From NCBI GenBank assembly GCA_035771165.1, contig JAWNZC010000348.1, positions 4,514,501-4,578,500 of the forward strand: a stretch of DNA of 64,000 nt, written 5' to 3'. Both the position numbers and the translations under genes were made by a program. The notes beneath the pieces are model-generated. The model was not told where the DNA came from, searched no databases, and saw nothing but the letters and a program-made list of their open reading frames with translations. This document shows positions 56,001 to 64,000 of this stretch, one piece after another. Source of the DNA: Paragorgia papillata (taxonomy: Eukaryota; Cnidaria; Anthozoa; Scleralcyonacea; Coralliidae). Position 1 is the first letter of the stretch; every line of letters begins with the position of its first letter.

Positions 56001-59000
56001 TTCTTTGTTCATTTGTTTCGGTACTTCAGCAAAAAGGAACTTTTCCTGGAGCAGAAAGGCCTGAAAGTGACTTACTGGGGGGGGGGGGGGGGGGGCAAAA
56101 TCAATTCCTGGGGGGGGGGCTCAAGGGCGAACTGGGGGGATTATATAGACATATAAAAATAGTTCCAAACGCACATACCTCTATAAACTCGTGATTTTCG
56201 AATGAACTCGGTAGTCGGTTCCAGTCCTTCACGTTAAATCCCCGCTGAAGATCCCCCGCCATATTTCAGGTAACGGCTGTTAAATCCCCGCTAAATGCCC
56301 CCGGTTATAAAAACTATTGTTAATTCCACGGCCCCCTGGGGATAACACGTCGTTAAATTGTGTTAAACCCGCGCTTTAGCCGCGTTAATTCCTCGCTATG
56401 TCCCAGGGGTCGCAGGGGCCGTGGTCTCAAATGACTGAAGCATTAATAAAACATCAATGCTGTATCAGATATACAGCATACTAATTAGGACCCATTGGTT
56501 CTGCTCGCCGTTGTAAATCCCATACAGTTCGGCCGCTCGTATTGTATCTATTACATGTACCGTCAGCTGCATGTCGACCTGTCGTTCCATAGGGATGTGT
56601 TGGATACTACTTCAACGGATACGTATTGATACTTTACTAGTGTAACTCTTACTCTACTACTCTGAGCCTAGTTACAGTCCATTGTTTTAGTAATATTTAA
56701 AACATGAGCAGCAGTGTTATATCAGATTTAAGACACGAGGTGAGTGTTTTAATTAGATCTGATAAAACACGTACTGTATACTAGTGTTTTTTTAATAGCT
56801 TCAAAAACGACTCATTTGGTAAGTTCATTGGCGTAGTAATTTTGAAAAATAACTTTGTCTAAGCCGAGAAAATCAAAACTAAAGTTTATGTAATAGATAA
56901 AGCATGAGCAGCTATCTGTATCTGATTTACAAGGCGAGCTGCAAGCGAGACGTACTTAAAGTATTTAATCTTATCGTACTTATCAAATGGACGCATTTAA
57001 ATAGCCATGTTTTCAAACTATTTTTCAAGTTGGAGTGATTTTAGCTAAGTAAATTGAGGAAAACGTTAATGTAAATCAGGACGAATCTGTATGCGATTTA
57101 CAGATATTGATTAAATATTCATTTCGTTTGAATTTTCTTCATGAATTTTTAATGATTTGATAAGTAAATCAAGAGGATATTTTATGAGATATAAAACCAC
57201 GGACATGATACTGATTTCTCTTGAGTGTTTTCCTCGTGAATAATGAGTTTTTTTAAATCTTAAACAATCTTAAACGTTAAAAATGCTTAAAAACTCTTAA
57301 AAAAGTCAGATCGTGTGAATGCGACGGCTATTTCTAATCTAATTTTTAAAAATAATCTTAAAAAATGCGTGAGTGTTTGTAACGTGAGAATTTCAGATTA
57401 AAACTGTGAATAAACAGAAAAGATATCTAATATTTGTTGTCTTGCTGTAACAAAATATTCAGTCATGTTTTTCTGTCTAGCCATTGATTACTTGAGGAGT
57501 ATATTGGAACATCAGCAAGAAAAAGAAAGTGAACTAAATGCTTTAAAGAAAGAAGTTCTCGCTCTGAAAATTATGAAAGCGTAAGGAACTTTTATTACAT
57601 TTGTTTCAAAATCCTTGATTATAATTGGTCAGAAACATGGTGCGAATTCTCGATATCTGCACTTTTAGTCGTATTTGTCGCTGTGATTGTCAGATTCTGA
57701 GCCCTCGATGCCGCTATTATCTGTAGTTTCTGGAGGTATTATCTGTAGAAAAATAGACTTATCATGCATGATTGCATGTGCTGACGTGAACCTGTACAGC
57801 CCAGTGAGCTCTATGTATAACTGGAATGATTAGGCCTGAAGTACGTATAGTTCCAGCCTTCTACGCGGTCTGATCTGGTCAAAAGACCGCGTAGGAAACT
57901 GGAACTATACGTACTTCAGGCCTACATGTCCGCCATGTTTGGCTTCAATCTTTGCCCGGTCAATGACCAGCAGATATCACTCTAGTTATATATAGAGCTC
58001 ACTGGTACAGCCTAGGCAAACTGAAGAAAAGCACGGGAAAGAAGAATTCAACTTTCTGATACAACTTGTTGCAGTTATCAGATACGATATACAGTAGTCT
58101 GAGTCAGACAAAAACCGTCCTTTAGTATTTTGCTCTGTCTAATGCCAGACGACTTTACTCGTGAAAGGAAAAACCCTCGTGGAGACATCCTAGGCAGCAA
58201 TGGGTTAATATCATATAGAAAACTCGGTCTCGTTGTCTAATTGTTAAATATCTGTATAAAGTAGGAAATGAAGAAAAAAATTCTTATCTACCAGATTCGT
58301 TCAATTCGGTTCGACATGCTCGTTCAAAAGATACATGATTCCCTTGACAGGTGTGATTATCAAATAAGATTTTTTATAATAAATGTTATCAAATGTAAAT
58401 GTTGCTGTTTCTTTTTTAGAAATTATGAACAAATTGCTAAATCAACTCAAGCTCAGGTAACGTTGCGTTTATAATAACTTAGTTCTTATTATCCGATAGC
58501 ACAGTCAATGTCAGTCATTATCTTCTGCTGCTGCTGCCCATCGTTAAACGATGATGACTAGGTGGGTTGAGATGTTTGAGGCTTCGATGTTGCTGCAGAC
58601 CTTTTTCGCTGTGGAAGGAATGGTTGCAGAGTTCACAAATATGATTGCCAGGGTTGTGCCTTTGCTTCCATGGACCTTTTTCTCTTGATCACCCGCATAC
58701 CATCCTTTATAGCATTTTTTCAGCTGCATGGCAACATTGATGTCAGTTGCCTTAAGATGTCTTTTTAAAACATTCTTGAATCGCAGCTTTTGCCCTCCTC
58801 TGCTTCTGGTGCCTTTGTTGAGCTCACCGTACATGATGATCCTTGGAATTCGTGTGGTTGGCATGCGGGATACATGGCCAGCCACAGTCATTATAGGAAA
58901 ATAGTATACCGAAAATTGATTTTATTTTATTTTATTAACGAAATATAAAAGTATTTCCACAGTGTCTTAAGTAGGCTTGAGGCCTAATCTTCGAGTTCTA

Positions 59001-62000
59001 AATCTAAACCTAGCCTTAATCAGGGTTCTATCCGCCCGTGGAAGAGTTATCCCAAACTAAGGCTACCGTATTTAGCCGATTAAGTACCACGGTGTTCTTT
59101 AAATTTTTAGACTTTCTGACTTTCAGGTCGCTGCGGCGCCGGCATATTCTAATGATAACAATCCTAAAAGATAACAAGCAAATGTTAACAACGAAATTAA
59201 CATGTTTCAAATGTCATTCACTGTCATCTTTTGGTGGCAAAAAACAAGCCCTAAATTATAATATTGTACTGTATATTATTAATACAGGGGAGTACATTTC
59301 CGAGGCTGCTTTAGATTGACTTGTAGTCTTGTACCGTTTTTTATTTTGGCTCCTCGAACAATTCAATTAGTGCTTCGATTAAGTGCTGTACTGCTGTGAA
59401 TGAATGCGACGCTTATTTGAGAACGGTGCTCTTTAATATTTTTTTCGGTGGTGGGGCATAATCGATGCCTAATTGGGGAGGTACATTATCGGGGGGGGGG
59501 GGGCTTAATCGGGAGAGGTGTGTAATCGAAGAAGATGTGCTTAATCGGGGGATGAGCTTATTTCAGTAAATACGGTATTTGGGACTAGATAAAGTTCTCG
59601 TCTTGGTTGGGTTTAGTTATCACAGAGTTTTGGTTCCATAACTCTTTATTTTCCCATTTGTGGCTAATATTTAGCAGTAGCAAATCTTCCAACTGACAGT
59701 GATATAATATCGTAAATAATTGCACATACATGACTGCTTATCTAGGCATCTTCATCAAGTGGCAATACTGTGTCTGATGAGGCGAAATTTAATGTGGTAA
59801 GTTATCGTGAGTTTTTTGTACAATCTTGTCGTCACGTTAGAACATACGGTATATGCTATTTACAAAACTAGTGGTCCATACTGGGAAACCTGCAAAGTCT
59901 TGTTTGTACTAAACAAAAATGTGCTGAATTTTCTCGTAGTCGTCGCGATGGTCGTGGAGGTTGTGATGGTCGTGAAGTTTGTAATGGTGCTGGAGGTGGT
60001 GGTGGTCGTCGTCGTCGTGATGGTCGTGGAGGTCGTGGAGGTTGTAATAGTGCTGGTGGTCGTGGAGATCGCGGATGTTGTAATAGTGCTGGTCGTGGAG
60101 GTCGTGGTAGTCGTGGAGGTTGTGATGGTTGTGGAGGTTGTAATGGTGCTGGTGGTCGTCGTCGTCGTGATGGTCGTGGAGGTCATGGTGGCCGTGGAGG
60201 TTGTGATGGTTGTGGAGGTTGTAATAGTGCTGGTGGTCGTGGAGGTCGTGGATGTTGTAATATTGCTGGTTGTTGTGATGGTCGTGGAGGTTGTAATAGT
60301 GCTGATGGTCGTGGAGGTTGTAATAGTGCTGGTGGTCGTGGATGTTGTAATAGTGCTGGTTGTTGTGGTGGTCGTGGAGGTTGTAATAGTGCTGGTGGTC
60401 GTGGAGGTTGTAGTTGTGCTGGTGGTCGTGGAGCTTGTAGTAGTGCTGGTGGTCGTGGATGTTGTAGTAGTGCTGGTGGTCGTGGAGGTAATAGTACTGG
60501 AGGTCGTGGAGGTTGTAATAATGCTGGTGGTCGTGGTGGTCGTGGAGGTTGTAATAGTGCTGGTGGTCGTGGAGGTTGTAGTAGTGCTGGTGGTCGTGGA
60601 GGTTGTAATAGTGCTGGTGGTCATGGTGGTCGTGGAGGTTGTAATAGTGCTGGTGGTCGTGGAGGTTGTAATAGTGCTGGTGGTCGTGGAGGTTGTAATG
60701 GTGTTGGTGGTCCTGGAGGTGGTCGTCGTCGTCGTCGTCGTCGTGATGGTCGTGGAAGTCGTGGAGGTTGTAATGGTGCTTGTGGTCGTGGAGGTTTGGA
60801 TGGTCGTGGAGGTTGTAATGGTGGTGGTCGTTGTTATTGTTGTTCTTGTATTCGTCAAGAGGTCAACTAAACCTTTTGAAGTTATATTTTCTTCTGAAAG
60901 GGTTATAATCTAACTTAGCAAAAGTAAAGAAAAATATAAATTTCGAGGTAAAGCAAAGAATTTATTAGCAAAGCCTGAAGCATGACCGCGTTTCTAGGAG
61001 AATGGGTACTCCATTGTCTTTGTAGTCATACCGGTAAAACCCACCAATCACCAAAATCACCTTCTTTTTTTACGATGACATCATTCTCGTCCGCAGAGCC
61101 CTTTCATGAAAAGGGCTCTGGGGGAATCCATATACAGTGTACATCGCAGTATGATTGGTTGTTCAAATTCAAAGGCCTAATTAACGGAGCTTAGTGAATG
61201 TTTATAAATAAACAGTATTTGAAACACGAAAACTGACAACGAAGCAGAATTCCAATGATCATAGTTCTAATCCGAACAATTTAATCGAATAAAAATCTCA
61301 TTGAAATATACAAGTCAAATATAAACGAACGGTGCAACAAATTAAAGAGAACTACCTTCACTAAAAGAGGCCGTAAATACGAAGAAATTCCGACGCGACT
61401 CTGGCCAAGCTCTGAAGCGAACTCGTAAATTTTAATGTATTTTGCCCCGCCGAGTAAACGCGGCGATGAGCCACACTCGACAAGGACCTTCTTCGAACGG
61501 AATCTACCACAATCAGAATTGTTCCAAAGTCAAACGAGTTAATACGAGATAGCCAAACCGCCAGAATCGAAAACGAACGGAAAATTATCAACTGTCGATG
61601 ATCTTCGTGTCCAACTCCCAAACCGCGAACTTAAACGCATGCGCTTTAGAAAGAACACCAAAGAATCTTGATTCCCCCAGAGCCTTTTCCGCGCGCCAGC
61701 ACGGGAGGGGCTCTTGGGCGAGAATGCTATGACAAGTTACTAGTACCAGTCTTTATTTCGACGCGGTCGTCGTTCACACGAGTTAGCAAAAGGAGCAAAA
61801 ACTCGAACCATGCTCAAACTTAGACAGTTCATAAAAGTGGAACCGAGTGACTGGTTTCAATTATTTCTTCGGTTTTAGATTGAATTTTTAATAAATAATG
61901 TAAAATAAACCGGTAATTTTTAAATTGTAATTTTTGATCTATGGAAATTATGATTTCCTGGTGAGTTAAACTAACTGATATTCTGTTTTTCTCAAGTTCA

Positions 62001-63853
62001 AGCAAATTATGGAAACTCATTTTCGTTCGTTTGATGAAGCTATGCAGATTTCAAATTTTGACGCATTATCGGCTTCTATATTTAAATGGTTGGAAGAAGA
62101 GTGCAAACCTCAGGTAAAAAATATATGTTAAGAAATGTTGCTTTTATTCCCAAACATTTAAGTATTGTGTTTATGCAACGAAATTTCACCCCAGCTTTTT
62201 ATGATTGCATTTAAAAAAACACTTAAAATGACAAAGTAACATCTTTTGTAGAATTTCGTTTCCTTGCTTCATTCTTTAGATATTCAGGTTTGTTCCATAT
62301 GCAAATGTCCTACTTGTAACATCACACTGCATAATGACTTTTTTGAAAGAGCATCAATTTTAGGATGGTCCAAATATTTTACACACAACTACGCACGTTT
62401 AGTGACCAGTTATGGGTACATACATGTAAGTGCAAATTTTTAAGTACTTTCGATAAGTACTCTTGAAGAAAATCATATTTTTCTAAAAAGTCATTATGTA
62501 GTATGATGTCACAAGTAGGACATTTGCATATCAAACAAACCTGAATATCTCAAAAATGAAGCAAGGAAACAAAATTCTGCAAAAGCTGTTACTTTCTCAT
62601 TTTAAGTTTCTTTCAAATACAATCATAAAAAAAAAGTGGCGAAATTTCGTTGCATAAACTAAGACACGAGCAACAGTGTTTTAACCCGCGGTGATGCGAT
62701 AGATGAGTATTTTAGACCCGATAAAACACGTGCTATGAGTTCTTTGAAGAACTTTAAAGCCCTGCACAGACGACCAAGTTTTTCTTGACAAGTTCCTTGG
62801 TAACTTTCCTTGCTCGTGTGTACGATGAACACGTTTTTTACAAACAATTTTCCTAGACAAGTTATAATTGCTCGTGTGTGCGGTTGGACAAGTTTTCCTT
62901 GACAGTAATGATCGCGTAATAAGCTTCGGAGATGAGTTGTCAAGTTTTCCTTGACGACTATACACACGAACAAATTTCCTTGTTCAAAAGCTGGCATGAC
63001 CAGCTTTTGAACAAGGCTCCTTGTCAAGGAAAAACTTGTCAATTTGTGTCGTGCACACGAACAAATAAAACTTGTCAAGGAAAAACTTGTCAAGGAAAAC
63101 TTGGTCGTCTGTGTGGGGCTTAAGAAAGACCAATTTCATTAGTTCATTCGCGTAGTTTTTTTGAAAATCAACGTTGTCTACTTCTCTGAACTCTGAACCG
63201 TAAAAAATCTGGGAGAAATTCCTAATCGCATAAAATCACCGATTTCTGTTGTGTTACCTTCGTGAATTATTAATAAGTTTTTAAAATTACTCTGAAACTT
63301 ATTTTTTTATTTATTCCAAGTATTGACCGGAAAAAATTTTTAAAGAAAGAAAGAGGGAAGGAAGAAAATAGAAAGAGTGATATAAGAACGGGTGAAAGAG
63401 TAGAAAAGTGAAAAAGTGTGTGAGGGACAGAGTGAAGGAAAGAGAGAATTAGTTCATTGCTTGGCGAACCTTGCATGGTCAGTAGTTACCAACAAAAAAG
63501 TGAAAACTGATTTTTAGTGTTGAGACTTGCTGACCTTAGGCTTAGCACTTTACATGAATCGGAGGACTCTTTATATATACTACGATTTGTCTTCACGATA
63601 AATTGCAGTGAAAATCACGCTGATTAATCGCATGCAGTGCTTGTGTAAACGTACCTTTACTCTTAGTTCACATATTAAGCTGGTTGTAAACTTGTATTAT
63701 AACAATTTCTTCATACTTTAAAATCATGCACGGTTTCAAAATGTTGTCATGTAGCTAGATTTCATTAACAAAAATTGTTTTGTGAATTGTTTTAAGAAAT
63801 TACAAGAAATCGTTTTGGATTCTCTACGAAACACAAATATCCAAGGTGTTTGA
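50027..63853 (+). CDS. MLX: MLX, Max-like protein X, bHLH-leucine zipper factor (10 exons, 234 aa)
   Basis: Coding exons are 50027-50053, 51719-51770, 51887-51952, 52317-52417, 54905-55001, 57481-57580, 58420-58456, 59746-59796, 61997-62113 and 63797-63853 (705 nt, all GT-AG, phases consistent). The basic region is SKRRTAHTVAEQKRRDAIK (64-82), with E-box contact residues H70, E74 and R78 in the class-B spacing. Helix 1, loop and helix 2 (KGYDDLQRIVPTC ... SKAVILQKSIDYL) follow, then a heptad zipper to about 148, NYEQIAK, and the Mlx/Mondo C-terminal region (FKQIMETHFRSFDEAMQISN ... FKWLEEECKPQ). Known family members heterodimerise with MondoA/ChREBP and Mxd proteins to control glucose-responsive transcription in the nucleus; that role here is inference. 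The length is close to human MLX. The N-terminal 48 residues are unalignable, as in other species. AATAAA lies 76 nt past the stop. Confidence 0.93.
50054..51718. other. MLX intron 1
   Basis: No exon or clear element is seen. A G-run lies at 51340-51354. Confidence 0.55.
51719..51770 (+). CDS. MLX: MLX exon 2
   Basis: It encodes CQTTASGFQAGVQPISE plus one base, between acceptor ttttag and donor GAAG|gtattg. The N-terminal region has no known domain. Confidence 0.78.
51887..51952 (+). CDS. MLX: MLX exon 3
   Basis: It encodes DLNEDVKEEPSSPLDESEMC then NA, an acidic Ser/Pro stretch. The acceptor is gtacag and the donor is GCAG|gtacgg. Phase 1 at both ends lets it be skipped without frameshift. 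Confidence 0.82.
52317..52417 (+). CDS. MLX: MLX exon 4 (basic region)
   Basis: It encodes DIDGDDDGNVKSFA, then ISKRRTAHTVAEQKRRDAIK, the DNA-contacting basic region and start of helix 1. The donor is AAG|gtgact. The basic region is near-identical to vertebrate MLX. Confidence 0.94.
52463..53942. repeat. 18-bp minisatellite in MLX intron 4, about 82 units
   Basis: The unit caaataaccaccctcctt (variants with cttctt, ctcttt, tctctgt) repeats over nearly 1.5 kb. Because 18 is a multiple of 3 and the unit lacks stops in several frames, it creates spurious long open frames on both strands (for example a 496-residue one). The variants are distributed in higher-order blocks. It separates the basic-region exon from the rest of the bHLH domain. 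Confidence 0.95.
53959..54642. mobile_element. TTAA-flanked TIR element, 684 bp, with nested SINE
   Basis: The ends are AGTGTCTATGAGGTGAAAAA and its partner TTTCATTTCATAGACACT, with TTAA on both sides (53955-53958, 54643-54646). It starts right at the end of the minisatellite. A tRNA-derived SINE sits inside. Confidence 0.76.
54051..54305 (+). mobile_element. tRNA-derived SINE
   Basis: The head has A-box-like TGGCACAGTGGTTAGCGC and B-box GGTTCAATTCC. It is followed by a non-tRNA body with ggtttcctccgggtactccg, gtttcctcc, a widespread invertebrate SINE-like motif from memory. The 3' end has short repeats agttgagtttagttgag. Confidence 0.7.
54905..55001 (+). CDS. MLX: MLX exon 5 (helix 1, loop, helix 2)
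   Basis: It encodes KGYDDLQRIVPTCLNDDSPG and APKMSKAVILQK: end of helix 1, loop, and helix 2 start. It is separated from exon 4 by 2.5 kb that includes the 18-bp minisatellite. Confidence 0.94.
55318..55360. repeat. 43-bp hairpin
   Basis: The arm caacctcgtacccagggt pairs perfectly with accctgggtacgaggttg around a tgaaaag loop. Confidence 0.75.
55645..56465. mobile_element. TIR element, about 820 bp
   Basis: The arms are ATACAGCATTGAT then tgcttcagtcatttgagacc, acggcccc, with complements at 56420-56465. The inside has gttaaatcccc / ggggaatttaac repeats and G-runs at 56077-56094. No ORF. Confidence 0.72.
56700..57260. repeat. Dispersed repeat (acacgag...gataaaacacg), copy 1
   Basis: The phrases gtgttttaa.tag.tctgataaa, acacgt, agttcatt.gcgtagt and cgtgaataatgagttttt recur in order at 62660-62757 plus 63124-63290, where the second copy is split by an insert. 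Confidence 0.55.
57481..57580 (+). CDS. MLX: MLX exon 6 (helix 2 end and leucine zipper)
   Basis: It encodes IDYLRSILEHQQEKESELNA and LKKEVLALKIMK, the zipper that pairs with Mondo or Mxd partners. The acceptor is gtctag and the donor is AAGC|gtaagg. Confidence 0.93.
57802..58004. mobile_element. hAT-type MITE, 203 bp, exact 8-bp duplication
   Basis: The ends are CAGTGAGCTCTATGTATAAC and GTTATATATAGAGCTCACTG. The 8-bp flank GTACAGCC is exact (57794-57801, 58005-58012). Inside is a palindrome ggcctgaagtacgtatagtt / aactatacgtacttcaggcc. Confidence 0.86.
58420..58456 (+). CDS. MLX: MLX exon 7 (micro-exon)
   Basis: This 37-nt exon encodes NYEQIAKSTQAQ, matching the conserved NYEQIV motif of animal MLX. 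The acceptor is ttttttag and the donor is CAG|gtaacg. Confidence 0.9.
58520..58895 (-). mobile_element. LINE C-terminal fragment (frameshifted)
   Basis: The minus-strand frame reads MTVAGHVSRMPTTRIPRIIM, YGELNKGTRSRGGQKLRFKN, VLKRHLKATDIN, the usual post-RT region of LINE ORF2. After a shift, another frame gives HICELCNHSFHSEKGLQQHR, SLKHLNPPSHHR, the terminal C2H2-like finger. Frames are broken, so it is a dead copy in MLX intron 7. Confidence 0.82.
59064..59577. mobile_element. TIR element with ends TACCGTATTTA
   Basis: The inverted ends are TACCGTATTTA and TAAATACGGTA. The inside has gcttaatcgggg-type repeats and a G-run. Related termini occur at 25826-26437. Confidence 0.62.
59746..59796 (+). 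CDS. MLX: MLX exon 8
   Basis: This 51-nt phase-0 exon encodes ASSSGNTVSDEAKFNV and leads into the C-terminal Mlx/Mondo domain. The acceptor is ctag and the donor is GTG|gtaagt. It can be skipped in frame. Confidence 0.87.
59940..60855. repeat. 27-bp minisatellite in MLX intron 8, about 34 units
   Basis: The unit ggtggtcgtggaggttgtaa then tagtgct repeats with variation, with local (gtc)n/(gtcgtc)n expansions. Period 27, a multiple of 3, produces false open frames of 368 and 332 residues on the two strands. Strand bias is strong (G/T versus A/C). Confidence 0.94.
61077..61735. mobile_element. Probable TIR element, about 660 bp
   Basis: The left tcattctcgtccgcagagcc and gggctctgggggaatc pair with the right gattcccccagagcc and gggctcttgggcgagaatg. 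The flanks cgatgaca and ctatgaca match 7 of 8. The family is not assigned. Confidence 0.5.
61997..62113 (+). CDS. MLX: MLX exon 9 (Mlx/Mondo C-terminal domain)
   Basis: It encodes FKQIMETHFRSFDEAMQISN, FDALSASIFKWLEEECKPQ, matching the vertebrate ..FxxxMDSLFxSFxxSIS..ELSACVFSWIEEHCKPQ pattern. This domain in known members supports heterodimerisation and cytoplasmic retention. Confidence 0.93.
62170..62658. mobile_element. TIR element with arms of about 170 bp
   Basis: The ends are TTTATGCAACGAAATTTC and GAAATTTCGTTGCATAAA. The arms continue through cttgcttcattctttagat / atctcaaaaatgaagcaag and catatgcaaatgtcctactt / aagtaggacatttgcatat. It lies 57 bp after MLX exon 9. Confidence 0.78.
62758..63119. 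mobile_element. TTAA-flanked MITE inserted in a dispersed repeat
   Basis: The ends are AGCCCTGCACAGACGACC and GGTCGTCTGTGTGGGGC, with TTAA both sides (62754-62757, 63120-63123). The inside has many ttgtcaaggaaa units and a palindrome tgttcaaaagctgg / ccagcttttgaaca. The flanks on both sides belong to the acacgag repeat. Confidence 0.74.
63797..63853 (+). CDS. MLX: MLX exon 10 (terminal exon)
   Basis: It encodes KLQEIVLDSLRNTNIQGV and TGA. The core LQEIV corresponds to TLREIV in the vertebrate C-terminus. The acceptor is gttttaag, phase 0, and it joins CKPQ exactly where the family continues. Confidence 0.85.
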   Translation, partial: KLQEIVLDSLRNTNIQGV

Positions 63854-63928
63854 TGTTCAGCCCGGCCAAGCGTGCTACGATACTACTACTGGCCTGTATC
63901 ATTCATTTTGTATTTAGTATACCATTAT

Positions 63929-63934
63929 AATAAA
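63929..63934 (+). terminator. MLX polyadenylation signal
   Basis: AATAAA sits 76 nt after the MLX stop codon and is followed by a T-rich stretch (gttgtttatacc). Confidence 0.7.
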
Positions 63935-64000
63935 GAAGTTGTTTATACCATCAGCCACATTAGTTAAGCCTGCTTTCAATATGGTTACTTAGTTATGTAA

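Noticed and set aside
59807..60913. 368-residue Val-rich frame and 332-residue Thr-rich antisense frame
   Set aside because: Same artefact from the 27-bp minisatellite in MLX intron 8; no domain, no start context, no splice logic.

Overview
This window looks like nuclear DNA of an early-branching animal, most likely an anthozoan cnidarian such as a coral or sea anemone; a sponge or other invertebrate cannot be excluded from sequence alone. The evidence is AT-rich DNA, intron-rich genes with GT-AG introns and vertebrate-like exon content, no operons, and a very dense population of short DNA transposons (MITEs), LINE fragments and simple repeats. The taxon is an inference; no marker gene was available to fix it.

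Three intact protein-coding genes could be built exon by exon with phases that agree at every junction. Two are tandem copies, both on the minus strand, of a LASP1-type gene (LIM domain, nebulin-like segment, Pro-rich linker, C-terminal SH3). One lies at 20667-29556 (247 aa) and the other at 33976-42487 (228 aa). They share six exons with identical phases, but the linkers are diverged. The third, on the plus strand, is MLX (Max-like protein X) at 50027-63853: ten exons, 234 aa, a complete bHLH-leucine zipper and the Mlx-type C-terminal region. Its AATAAA signal is at 63929. No gene product links MLX and LASP.

Layout. 1-1060: LINE 3' fragment. 1060-20600: gene-free repeat territory with TIR elements of hAT type (8-bp target duplications), Mutator type (9-bp), TTAA-flanked and TA-flanked types, often nested. 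20667-29556: first LASP gene, whose introns hold several TIR elements and a broken PHD-finger gene. 29557-33975: spacer rich in TA-flanked elements, including a three-level nest. 33976-42487: second LASP gene, whose introns hold two hAT transposase 3' remnants and a 1.23-kb Mutator-type element carrying gene-like sequence. 42488-50026: spacer with a telomere-like TIR element and others. 50027-63853: MLX, with two large intronic minisatellites (18-bp and 27-bp units) and more nested elements.

The most notable observations are: Mutator-type elements with exact 9-bp duplications, one of which (39493-40722) carries ORF sequence in a Pack-MULE-like arrangement; a TIR element built around telomere-like repeats; the LASP tandem duplication; and an inverted-repeat element next to MLX that encloses what looks like a start exon, an intron and a second exon.
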